Part shown: positions 1-5,980 of the stretch, piece after piece
How positions within the stretch are numbered: the stretch's first letter is position 1
How the letters are laid out: each line of letters starts with the position of its first letter
Source of the DNA: Frankiales bacterium
GTDB lineage: Bacteria > Actinomycetota > Actinomycetes > JAFAQI01
Direction of reading: 5' to 3'
DNA: 7,064 nucleotides
Assembly (NCBI GenBank): GCA_019246495.1
Contig: JAFAQI010000286.1
Span: 1 to 7,064, forward strand
Notes under the pieces: model-generated
What the model was told of the DNA's origin: nothing
The model's input: the letters and a program-made list of their open reading frames with translations, nothing else
The model's database searches: none
Program-made: the position numbers and the translations under genes

Positions 1-24
1 GGTGTCGAGCGCGAGGACGAGCAC
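1..24 (-). CDS. tsaB: Start of TsaB, tRNA t6A biosynthesis protein (partial, runs off the window)
   Basis: Only eight codons are visible. Read on the minus strand from a GTG at 24-22 they give (M)-L-V-L-A-L-D-T, which matches the conserved opening beta strand of TsaB (pattern M-x-(I/V)-L-A-(I/L)-D-T). TsaB is an ASKHA-fold protein that scaffolds TsaD and TsaE in forming N6-threonylcarbamoyladenosine at position 37 of ANN-decoding tRNAs. The start lies 20 bases after the stop of the upstream crotonase-like gene, with no terminator-like structure between them, so the two are probably cotranscribed. I see no strong ribosome binding site. The presence of tsaE on the same strand further upstream supports the identification. 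Eight residues are thin evidence: another protein with a beta-strand start ending in LDT is possible, and the call rests on motif plus context. Confidence 0.66.
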
Positions 25-44
25 GGCAGACGAGCGTAGTTGTT

Positions 45-815
45 CTAACGCCGCCACTTCGGCGGGCGCTTGTCGAGAAACGCGCGGATGCCTTCCTGCG
101 CGTCGGGCAGCTGGCTCGTCGCGGCCATGACCTCGATCGCGTAGTCGTAGGCCTCGACGTCACCGAGCGAGAGCTGGCGATAGAGCGCCTGCTTGCCGAT
201 CGCCTTGCTCTCCGCGCTTCCGCGCGTCACCCGGTCGAGCAGCCGTCGTACGGCGTCATCGAGCTCGGCGTCCGGAACGACATCGTTCACCAGGCCCCAC
301 TCGGCAGCGGTCCGCGCATCGATGACGTCGCCGGACATCGCGAGCTCGAACGCCCGCTTGCGACCGATCGACCGGCCGATCGGGACCATCGGCGTGTGAC
401 AGAACCAGCCACCCTTGCCGCCAGGTGCGGCAAAGCCGGCGCTCTCGGCCGCGAGGGCGAGATCGGCGCTGGCGACGAGCTGGCAACCCGCGGCAGTCGC
501 AAGTCCGTGCACCCGTGCGACAACGGGTTGCGGAACGGACTGCATCAGCGACATGAGCTCGGTGCACGTGCGCAACAGCGAACGAACCGCTGCATGGTCG
601 GCGCCCGCGACGTCGGCGAAGTCGTGCCCGGCCGAGCACACCGGCCCCTCTCCGGCGAGGCCGACGCCGAGTGCGTCGGAGTCGCCGACCGAACGGAACG
701 CGTCGATCAGGGCGGTGAGCATCGACTCCGAGAGCGCGTTGCGCCTGTCCGGGCGGTTCATGGTGATCGTCGCGTAGTCGCCCTTGCGAGTCACGAGCAC
801 CGGATCGTCTGGCAT
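45..815 (-). CDS. Enoyl-CoA hydratase/isomerase family protein, ECHDC3-like, lacking catalytic glutamates
   Basis: A 256-residue crotonase-fold protein, full length for the family. Seen in sequence: an N-terminal strand with ITMNRPDRRNALS (residues 17-29), the first oxyanion-hole segment CSAGHDFADV (60-69), and the second segment HGLATAAGCQLVAS (103-116). The C-terminal helices end in FLDKRPPKW (247-255). In classical hydratases glutamates occupy the positions that here are Gln112 (in GCQL) and Gly132 (in APGG), so water addition to enoyl-CoA by the standard mechanism is unlikely. The pattern HGLATAAGCQLVAS followed by FAAPGGKGGWFC resembles human ECHDC3, a mitochondrial member also lacking these residues. 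Acyl-CoA binding is probable; the reaction is unknown. The ATG at 815 was chosen because conserved homology starts within a few residues; its Shine-Dalgarno sequence is weak. It diverges from the PH-domain pair across about 75 bases and precedes tsaB by 20 bases. Confidence 0.9.
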   Translation of the reverse strand: MPDDPVLVTRKGDYATITMNRPDRRNALSESMLTALIDAFRSVGDSDALGVGLAGEGPVCSAGHDFADVAGADHAAVRSLLRTCTELMSLMQSVPQPVVARVHGLATAAGCQLVASADLALAAESAGFAAPGGKGGWFCHTPMVPIGRSIGRKRAFELAMSGDVIDARTAAEWGLVNDVVPDAELDDAVRRLLDRVTRGSAESKAIGKQALYRQLSLGDVEAYDYAIEVMAATSQLPDAQEGIRAFLDKRPPKWRR

Positions 816-841
816 GGACCCACTGTGCGTCGGATCGGACG

Positions 842-862
842 CCGCGGCAACAGCCGCCGCGG
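842..862. repeat. GC-rich inverted repeat in the divergent intergenic region
   Basis: Bases 842-848 (CCGCGGC) and 856-862 (GCCGCGG) are perfect reverse complements around a 7-base loop. The repeat sits in the middle of the only real non-coding gap in the window (816-890), between the divergent crotonase-like gene and the first PH-domain gene. It could be an operator half-site pair or a leader hairpin for either transcript, or simply chance in very GC-rich DNA. I could not identify convincing -35 or -10 boxes on either strand in this gap, although promoters for both directions would be expected here. Confidence 0.3.
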
Positions 863-876
863 GAGCCGGATGCGAT

Positions 877-882
877 AGGAAG
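877..882 (+). promoter_or_regulatory. Ribosome binding site of the first PH-domain gene
   Basis: AGGAAG lies 5 bases before a GTG at 888 and 8 bases before an ATG at 891, so it can serve either start. Both are in the same frame and differ by one residue. I prefer the ATG for its codon and spacing. Confidence 0.6.
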
Positions 883-890
883 CAGCCGTG

Positions 891-1379
891 ATGCCCGACG
901 TGCCGAGTCCGGACGGCGTGCAGTGGCTCCGGCCGTCGCCGCGGATGTGGTCGGCGCGGCTCGCGCTGGTCAGTGTCGTGGCGGTGCCCGTGCTGGCGGC
1001 GCTGACCATCGGCCTTGCGCTGGGTGTCGACGCGCCAGCAGCCGCGGTCGCACTCGCCGTCGGTCTCGTCGTCACAGCCGTTGTGCTGTTCATGCTGCGC
1101 CGGCGTTACACCGCGTGGGGTTACGCCGAACGAGGCGACGACCTGCTCGTACGCCGGGGCGTGATGCTCCGCCGGTTGTCGGTCGTGCCCTATGGCCGGA
1201 TGCAGTTCATCGACGTGACCGCTGGGCCCGTCGACCGGATCTTCGGACTCGCGACGGTGCAGCTGCACACCGCAGCCGCAGCGACCGACGCGCGCATCCC
1301 CGGGCTGCAGACCGACGAGGCGGAGCGGCTGCGGGACCGGCTCGCTGCACTCGGCGAGGCGCAGGCGGCCGGCTTGTGA
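891..1379 (+). CDS. PH domain-containing membrane protein (bPH2/DUF304), YdbS-like
   Basis: A 162-residue protein counted from the ATG. Two hydrophobic helices at about residues 23-45 and 49-69 form a membrane hairpin. A bacterial PH-like domain of the bPH2 (DUF304) type follows at about 74-157. Its landmarks are RGDDLLVRRGVMLRR (81-95), the strand VVPYGRMQFIDV (98-109), GPVDRIFGLATVQLHTA (112-128) and IPGLQTDEAERLRDRL (136-151). This is the arrangement of Bacillus subtilis YdbS, and the next gene has the YdbT arrangement, so the two probably form a membrane complex. In B. subtilis ydbST belongs to the SigW envelope-stress regulon and has been linked to bacteriocin resistance; a similar envelope role here is inference. 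The stop overlaps the start of the next gene (GTGA), indicating translational coupling. A GTG one codon upstream at 888 is an equally spaced alternative start. Confidence 0.9.
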   Translation: MPDVPSPDGVQWLRPSPRMWSARLALVSVVAVPVLAALTIGLALGVDAPAAAVALAVGLVVTAVVLFMLRRRYTAWGYAERGDDLLVRRGVMLRRLSVVPYGRMQFIDVTAGPVDRIFGLATVQLHTAAAATDARIPGLQTDEAERLRDRLAALGEAQAAGL

Positions 1380-2710
1380 CGCAAGGCGCACCGTCGGTAC
1401 TGCCGAGTGAGTGGGCGCGGCTGCACAAGCTGTCGCCACTGTTGCGCGGCGCGCGACAGGTGGTCGCGCTCGCATTCATCCTGGGCGGCCGGCAGCTGCA
1501 ACCGGGGCAGGAGCAGTCGCCATACATCGACCTCGGCGTCCTCGCGCTCGTGTTCGTCGGCGGCGTCATCTCCTGGCTCGTCACCCGATGGCGGATCCAT
1601 CACGGCGAGCTCCAGATCGAGACGGGCTGGATCCGCCGGCAGTCGTTGCGCGTGCCGCTCACCCGGCTTCAGGCCGTCGACGTCGTACGCCCGTTGCTCG
1701 CCCGCATGCTCGGCCTCGCCGAGGTCCGCATCGTCGTCGCTGGCCAAGGGTCGAGCCGCACGCGGCTGGCCTACCTGACCGAGGACCGCGCGGCGCAGGT
1801 GCGCGCACAGCTGCTCGCTCTCGCGCACGGCCTCGAAGGCGCAACCCCGGAGCCGCCCGAACAACCGATCCTCTATGTCCCCGGTCGCCGCATCATCGCC
1901 GCCAACCTGCTGACGATCTGGCCGTTTCTCTTCGTGACACTCGTCGTCGGCGCGTCCGTGCTTCTCGTCGTCAGCCCGGCCGCCGGAGGCGCCGGCATCG
2001 GCGGCGCGTTCGGTTACGCCGTCGCTGCGGCGCTGGTCCTCGCCCGACGAATCGGCGCGGAGTGGGACTACACGGTCGCGGAGGCTCCCGATGGTGTGCG
2101 GCTGCGCAGCGGACTGCTGCAGCACCGTGCGGAGACGATCCCGTTCGGTCGGGCGCAGGCGATCCGGTGGGTCGAGCCGCTGCTCTGGCGGCCGAAAGGC
2201 TGGGTGCGGCTCGAGATCGACGTCGCGCGCCGGCACGACCGCGACCGCGCCGAACACGAGACCGGCGTCAACACCCGCGCGCTGCTACCCGTCGGGTCGG
2301 CCGACGAGGCACGCTGGCTCGTCTCCCGGGTGATGCCCGGCGCGATGCTGCAACCACCCGCGCGAGACCTCGCGGGGCGTGAAGCGAACCGCGCCCCGCG
2401 ACGAGCGGCGTTGCGCGCACCGTTGACGTGGCACAACCTGCGCTGCTGGTACGACGACACCTATGTCGTCTGCATGACCGGCCGGCTGCGACGCACGATT
2501 GTCGTCGTACCGCTGGCAAAGGTGCAGAGCCTGCGGTGGACGCAGGGTCCGGTGTCGCGTGCGCTGCGGCTCGCGTCAGTCCACGCCGACACCGCAGGGC
2601 GCAGGTTTCCCGGGTCCGCGGTGTTCCGGGACGTTACGGAGTCCGGTGCTTGGATGGCCGCGCTGCCGGACCTCGCGCACGCGGCACGGCAGCGCGCAGT
2701 CACTCGCTGA
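1376..2710 (+). CDS. Membrane protein with three bPH2/DUF304 domains, YdbT-like
   Basis: A 444-residue protein. Membrane helices are visible at about residues 53-70, 177-200 and 206-224, with a weaker hydrophobic stretch at 26-37. Three bPH2-like repeats can be read. The first is about 71-150, with GELQIETGWIRRQSLRVPLTRLQ. The second is about 229-320, with GVRLRSGLLQHRAETIPFGRAQAI. The third is about 352-435, with GRLRRTIVVVPLAKVQSLRW. Each shows the family pattern of a G-x-L(x)-R strand, then V/I-P-x-x-(R/K)-x-Q, then a GPV/EPL-LGLA-like segment; the middle copy diverges most. The frame stays open well upstream, but the true start is most likely the GTG at 1376, in the GTGA overlap with the preceding gene, with AGGCGG seven bases upstream (1363-1368). 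The family is uncharacterised biochemically. Its last 11 bases overlap the end of tsaE on the other strand. Confidence 0.9.
   Translation: MTQGAPSVLPSEWARLHKLSPLLRGARQVVALAFILGGRQLQPGQEQSPYIDLGVLALVFVGGVISWLVTRWRIHHGELQIETGWIRRQSLRVPLTRLQAVDVVRPLLARMLGLAEVRIVVAGQGSSRTRLAYLTEDRAAQVRAQLLALAHGLEGATPEPPEQPILYVPGRRIIAANLLTIWPFLFVTLVVGASVLLVVSPAAGGAGIGGAFGYAVAAALVLARRIGAEWDYTVAEAPDGVRLRSGLLQHRAETIPFGRAQAIRWVEPLLWRPKGWVRLEIDVARRHDRDRAEHETGVNTRALLPVGSADEARWLVSRVMPGAMLQPPARDLAGREANRAPRRAALRAPLTWHNLRCWYDDTYVVCMTGRLRRTIVVVPLAKVQSLRWTQGPVSRALRLASVHADTAGRRFPGSAVFRDVTESGAWMAALPDLAHAARQRAVTR
2659..2696 (-). terminator. Candidate terminator hairpin after tsaE (inside the end of the YdbT-like gene)
   Basis: Bases 2659-2668 (CGCGCTGCCG) and 2687-2696 (CGGCAGCGCG) are perfect 10-base reverse complements around an 18-base spacer. 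On the minus strand the stem begins four bases after the tsaE stop codon, where an operon-ending hairpin would be expected. There is no following U tract; many actinobacterial hairpins proposed as terminators lack one. On the plus strand the same bases encode the AALPDLAHAARQRA end of the YdbT-like protein, so part of the symmetry may be coincidental. Confidence 0.42.
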
Positions 2711-3164
2711 GCGCGTCTGCAATCTCGGCCCAGCGGTCGCCGGACCAGGACACGACGGCGTGCCGCGTCTCGTCATCCTCGTCGAGCCCGCGGGTCAAGG
2801 CGAGCTGCAAGCGCTCCTCGCTCAGGCTCTCGACGAGACCCGCTCCCCACTCCACGACCGTCACCGAGTCGGCGAGATCGGCGTCGAGGTCGAGGTCGTC
2901 GACCTCAACCGACGAGCCCAACCGGTAGGCATCGACGTGCACCAGCGGCAAGCGCCCGCCGCGATAGACGCGAGCGATGACGAACGTCGGCGACACGACC
3001 GGCCCGGGCGCGCCGAGGCCCGCGGCCAGGCCTTGCACGAGTGTCGTCTTGCCCGCGCCGAGATCTCCGGTGAGGACGACGAGGTCGCCGGCACGCACGT
3101 GCTGACCGAGCCGCTGGCCGAGCGCATTCGTGTCGGCGGCGGTTGGCAGCGTCAGCTCGGGCAT
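2700..3164 (-). CDS. tsaE: tRNA threonylcarbamoyladenosine biosynthesis ATPase TsaE
   Basis: A 154-residue P-loop ATPase, the usual size for TsaE (YjeE family). Seen in order: the N-terminal TLPTAADTNALGQRLG helix region (5-20), Walker A GDLGAGKTT (33-41), the switch-like SPTF motif (58-61), the Walker B-like LVHVDAYRL (74-82), and VEWG (104-107), a family hallmark. It hydrolyses ATP in the TsaB-TsaD-TsaE complex, enabling repeated cycles of t6A formation at tRNA A37 in the cytoplasm. The ATG at 3164 is 13 bases inside the end of the uracil-DNA glycosylase gene, consistent with translational coupling; no clear ribosome binding site is visible. It is the last gene of the five-gene minus-strand run. 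Its usual partner tsaB is not immediately downstream; a convergent gene ends there instead, overlapping by 11 bases. Confidence 0.96.
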   Translation of the reverse strand: MPELTLPTAADTNALGQRLGQHVRAGDLVVLTGDLGAGKTTLVQGLAAGLGAPGPVVSPTFVIARVYRGGRLPLVHVDAYRLGSSVEVDDLDLDADLADSVTVVEWGAGLVESLSEERLQLALTRGLDEDDETRHAVVSWSGDRWAEIADALSE

Positions 3165-3778
3165 GTGGTGGCTGCAGCGAGGGCGAGGTCGGCGCGCAGT
3201 GCGGCCAGTGGGCCACCCTTCGGACCGAAGCGAATGGCGGCCGACGGATGAAACGTCGGGACGAGCAACCGGTCCCGCCACTCGTGCACCCGGCCGCGCA
3301 CGTCCGAGAGCCGTACGCCGTGACCCAGCGCCCAGGCGAGTGCAGTACCGCCGAGTGTCACGACGAGTGGGGTGTCGACGAGTGCGAGCTGCCGTTCGAG
3401 CCAGCCCTGGCAGCGCCGCGCCTCGGCGCGCGTGGGTTGGCGGTTGGCGGGCGGCCGGCACTTGAGCACGTTGGCGACGGCGACCGTGTCGCGGTCGACG
3501 CCGACGCCGGCAAGGACCTCGTCGAGCAGCTGCCCGGCCTTACCGATGAACGGCCGCCCGGCCGCGTCCTCATGCGCTCCCGGTGCTTCGCCGACGAGCA
3601 CGAACCGCGGTCGCTCCGGGAAGTCGCCCACGACGACCGACGTGCGTTCGGCCGCGAGGTCGGGACAGGCGATGCACCCTCGCGCCTGCTCCCCGACAGC
3701 ATCGAGGGAGAAGCAGACGGCGGCGCGCTCGGCAACCAGCTGCGCGGCCGGATCGGCCAGACGTCCCCGTGGCGGCAC
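3152..3778 (-). CDS. Uracil-DNA glycosylase, family 4 (iron-sulfur type)
   Basis: A 208-residue protein that excises uracil from DNA to start base excision repair. Family 4 signatures are visible: motif 1 GEAPGAHED (63-71) followed by GRPFIGKAGQLLDEVL (74-89), the segment NVLKCRPPANR (103-113), and the motif 2 HPSA (177-180). Four cysteines, Cys35, Cys38, Cys107 and Cys123, have the C-x2-C...C-x15-C spacing of the [4Fe-4S] ligands. The GEAPG form argues against family 5 (UdgB, GLAPA), and I see no KRRIH insertion of UdgX. The GTG at 3778 follows the stop of the hydrolase gene after one base (TGA-C-GTG), indicating coupling. A second GTG (Val15 here) would give an N-terminus closer to the usual family length. 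Its end overlaps tsaE by 13 bases. It may share transcription with its neighbours without sharing their function. Confidence 0.94.
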   Translation of the reverse strand: MPPRGRLADPAAQLVAERAAVCFSLDAVGEQARGCIACPDLAAERTSVVVGDFPERPRFVLVGEAPGAHEDAAGRPFIGKAGQLLDEVLAGVGVDRDTVAVANVLKCRPPANRQPTRAEARRCQGWLERQLALVDTPLVVTLGGTALAWALGHGVRLSDVRGRVHEWRDRLLVPTFHPSAAIRFGPKGGPLAALRADLALAAATTCPS

Positions 3779-3779
3779 G

Positions 3780-4841
3780 TCAGGCCGACCGGGGACGGCT
3801 TCGTCCGCTCGCGACCCGACCGATGAGCCGTCGCAGCGCCTCGTTGACGGTGTTCGGTTGTTCGAGCATCACCATGTGACCGGCGCCGCGCACCATCACC
3901 AGCTCGGCGTCCGGCAACGCGTCGGCCATCTCCTGGCTGTTGTGTGGTGGGGTGAGTCGGTCGCGGTCGCCGCACACGATGATCGTCGGCAGGTCGCTCA
4001 ACACACCGAGCGCGTCGAGCTTGTCGTGGCTGAGGAAGGTGTCGAAGAACTCGGTCATCACCTCGACCGGCGTGTTGGCAAGCATCCGCTCCATGAACGC
4101 GACCAGTGATGGCGGCGCGTTGTCGCCGTAGGACAGTTGCCGGGTGAGGAGGAACGCGACGTCGCTTCCGGCTTTGCGTCCGCGTTCGAGCAACGCGGCT
4201 CGGCGGTTGGCGGCGCGGATGACGCCCGGCGCGACTGGGCGGATCGCGCGGCCGACGACACCGGGGATGCCGAAGATGGTTTCGGCGAACGCGCCGGCCG
4301 CGGTGCCGACGAGCGCGACGCCGACGATGCGTTCGCCGAAGAGCTCCGGATGCTGATCGGCGAGGGCGAGGATCGTCATTCCGCCCATCGAGTGACCGAC
4401 CAGGACGACGGGTCCGCGCGGGGCGACGGCGTCGAGGACGGCGTGCAGGTCCTTGCCGAGCTGGTCGATTGTCGAGTGTTTGCGCGGCGACCGGCCCGAC
4501 GCGCCGTGGCTGCGCTGGTCATAGAAGACGAGCCGGCCGACGTCGGGGAGGTCGCGGCGCTGGAAGTGCCAGCAGTCGAGCGAGAGCGTGAAGCCGTGCA
4601 CGAAGACGACCGTCAGCGGCGCTGACTCATCGCCGTCGACCTCGACGTGCAACCGCACGCCGTCGTCCGCGACGACGGTGATCGGCGCACTGTGCAGGCT
4701 GCCGAAGTGCTCGTCGGCGTAAGGGTCGGCAGCGCTGCGGGCGCGGCCGACGAGGCGGCGCTCGACCGCAACACCGGCGGCGACACCACCGGCGACAGCG
4801 GCGACCGCTGCAGCAACAAGCCCGGCGCGGCGGCGGTTCAC
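3780..4841 (-). CDS. Membrane-anchored alpha/beta hydrolase
   Basis: A 353-residue alpha/beta-hydrolase-fold protein. A short basic start (MNRRR) precedes a hydrophobic alanine/valine segment at about 6-27, best read as a signal anchor. The fold begins with PITVVADDGVRLHVEVDG (53-70). The oxyanion-hole HG is at 82-83. The nucleophile elbow is GHSMG (149-153) with Ser151. The probable acid is Asp294 in GDRDRLTPP (291-299), and the probable base is His322 in GAGHM (319-323). A complete triad suggests an active esterase, lipase or related hydrolase, but the substrate cannot be read from sequence. The GTG at 4841 shares its first base with the alr TAG stop (TAGTG). A GGAG seven bases upstream, inside the end of alr, is a good ribosome binding site. 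Similar hydrolases next to alr are common in actinobacteria, which suggests but does not show a cell-envelope role. Confidence 0.92.
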   Translation of the reverse strand: MNRRRAGLVAAAVAAVAGGVAAGVAVERRLVGRARSAADPYADEHFGSLHSAPITVVADDGVRLHVEVDGDESAPLTVVFVHGFTLSLDCWHFQRRDLPDVGRLVFYDQRSHGASGRSPRKHSTIDQLGKDLHAVLDAVAPRGPVVLVGHSMGGMTILALADQHPELFGERIVGVALVGTAAGAFAETIFGIPGVVGRAIRPVAPGVIRAANRRAALLERGRKAGSDVAFLLTRQLSYGDNAPPSLVAFMERMLANTPVEVMTEFFDTFLSHDKLDALGVLSDLPTIIVCGDRDRLTPPHNSQEMADALPDAELVMVRGAGHMVMLEQPNTVNEALRRLIGRVASGRSRPRSA

Positions 4842-5968
4842 TACGCGGCTCCGACATGTTCGCGCGGCACCCGCGCGCCAACGCGCGTCACGATCTCGTA
4901 GTTGATCGTGCCGACGGCCTGCGCCCAGTCATCCGCGGTCGGCTCCCCGGAGTCGCCGGGGCCGAAGAGCACCACCTCGTCACCCGCGGACACGTCGGTG
5001 TCGCCCACGTCGACGACGAACTGGTCCATGCAGACGGTGCCGCTGACGGTGAACCGGCGGCCGCCGATCTGCACCGGCCCGACATTTGTCGCGTGACGTG
5101 GCACTCCGTCGGCGTACCCCAACGGCACGAGCGCGAGTCTCGTCGATGTCGTTGTCGTGTAGCGGTGTCCGTACGACACGCCTTGCCCGGCCTCGACGTG
5201 CTTGACGAGTGCGACCTCGGCGCGCAACGTCATCGCCGGACGCAGCCCGAGGTCGGCGGAGGTGCCGAGCGCCGGGCCCGGCGACAGCCCATAGACCGCA
5301 ACACCCGGCCGGACGAGGTCGAAGTGCGCCTCCGGCAACGCGAGCGTCGCTGCCGAGTTGGCGAGATGACGAAACTGCGGATGCAGGCCGGCGCGTCCTG
5401 CGACGTCGAGGGCTTCGCCGTACGCCGCGACCTGCCGGGCGACTGTCGGATGGCCGGGAGCATCGGCGTAGGCGAGGTGCGACCAGACGCCGACGACATC
5501 GACGAGCCCGTCCGCCTCGCACTTGGCTGCCTGCTCGACGAGCGCCGGCCAGTCGGGCACGGTCGCGCCGGCGCGACCGAGACCGGTGTCGGCCTTCAGA
5601 TGGACGCGGGCCGCTCGTCCAGCGTCTGCCGCAGCCGTGGCAACGGCATCGAGGGTCCAGCCGGCGCTGACCGACACGTCGATGCCCGCGGCGGTGGCGG
5701 CGGCGACGTCGTCACCGGGGGCCAGCAGCCAGGCGAGGACCGGCGCGTCGATGCCGGCCGCCCGAAGCGCGAGCGCCTCCTCGACGAACGCGACGCCGAG
5801 CCACGACGCGCCACCGTCGAGAGCCGCTCGGGCGCAGGGCACCATGCCGTGGCCGTAGCCGTCCGCCTTGACGACTGCCATGACATTCGCGGAGCCGGCG
5901 TGGCGATGCAGAACCGCGACGTTGGCGCGCACGGCGTCGAGGTCGACGCGGGCTGCGAACCGGCTCAT
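4841..5968 (-). CDS. alr: Alanine racemase
   Basis: A 375-residue PLP-dependent fold-type III enzyme, the normal length for Alr, interconverting L- and D-alanine for peptidoglycan. The N-terminal TIM barrel carries the PLP-binding lysine Lys34 in VMAVVKADGYGHG (29-41). Further barrel landmarks are VHLKADTGLGRAG (122-134), containing the family Lys125 and Arg132, then GVWSHLAYAD (160-169), HLANSAATL (201-209) and VRPGVAVYG (219-227). The C-terminal domain carries the catalytic tyrosine Tyr266 in GVSYGHRY (263-270), followed by VPLGYADGVPR (281-291) and GTVCMDQFVVDVG (310-322). It begins at an ATG 12 bases after the end of the NAD(P)HX repair gene and ends inside the start codon of the hydrolase gene. 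No strong ribosome binding site precedes it, so it probably depends on reading from upstream. Nothing looks damaged. Confidence 0.97.
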   Translation of the reverse strand: MSRFAARVDLDAVRANVAVLHRHAGSANVMAVVKADGYGHGMVPCARAALDGGASWLGVAFVEEALALRAAGIDAPVLAWLLAPGDDVAAATAAGIDVSVSAGWTLDAVATAAADAGRAARVHLKADTGLGRAGATVPDWPALVEQAAKCEADGLVDVVGVWSHLAYADAPGHPTVARQVAAYGEALDVAGRAGLHPQFRHLANSAATLALPEAHFDLVRPGVAVYGLSPGPALGTSADLGLRPAMTLRAEVALVKHVEAGQGVSYGHRYTTTTSTRLALVPLGYADGVPRHATNVGPVQIGGRRFTVSGTVCMDQFVVDVGDTDVSAGDEVVLFGPGDSGEPTADDWAQAVGTINYEIVTRVGARVPREHVGAA

Positions 5969-5980
5969 GCCGAGAGTCTG

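Noticed and set aside
923..1375. Upstream extension of the YdbT-like reading frame
   Set aside because: It runs out of frame through the YdbS-like gene and encodes arginine/alanine-rich sequence with no family likeness. The GTG at 1376 in the overlap is a natural start.
816..1475. An open minus-strand frame extending the crotonase-like gene upstream by about 220 codons
   Set aside because: The added peptide is low-complexity, rich in His/Arg/Asp, and lies antisense to the well-supported PH-domain genes. Family homology begins at the ATG at 815.
1190..2257. Long minus-strand open frame of about 355 codons opposite the PH-domain genes
   Set aside because: High G+C leaves antisense frames open. 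The translation has no recognisable domain and the plus strand encodes clear bPH2 repeats.
2892..2906. Near-palindrome GAGGTCG-T-CGACCTC
   Set aside because: It lies inside tsaE and is explained by repeated Glu/Asp/Val/Leu codons. A one-base centre cannot form a hairpin loop, and nothing suggests an operator there.
3152..3778. Assignment of the glycosylase as UdgX or family 5 UdgB
   Set aside because: The motif is GEAPG with ED following, the cysteine spacing fits family 4, and the KRRIH loop of UdgX is not present.
3143..3826. Plus-strand open frame opposite the uracil-DNA glycosylase gene
   Set aside because: It is a shadow of the minus-strand gene, whose motifs and cysteine spacing are unmistakable.
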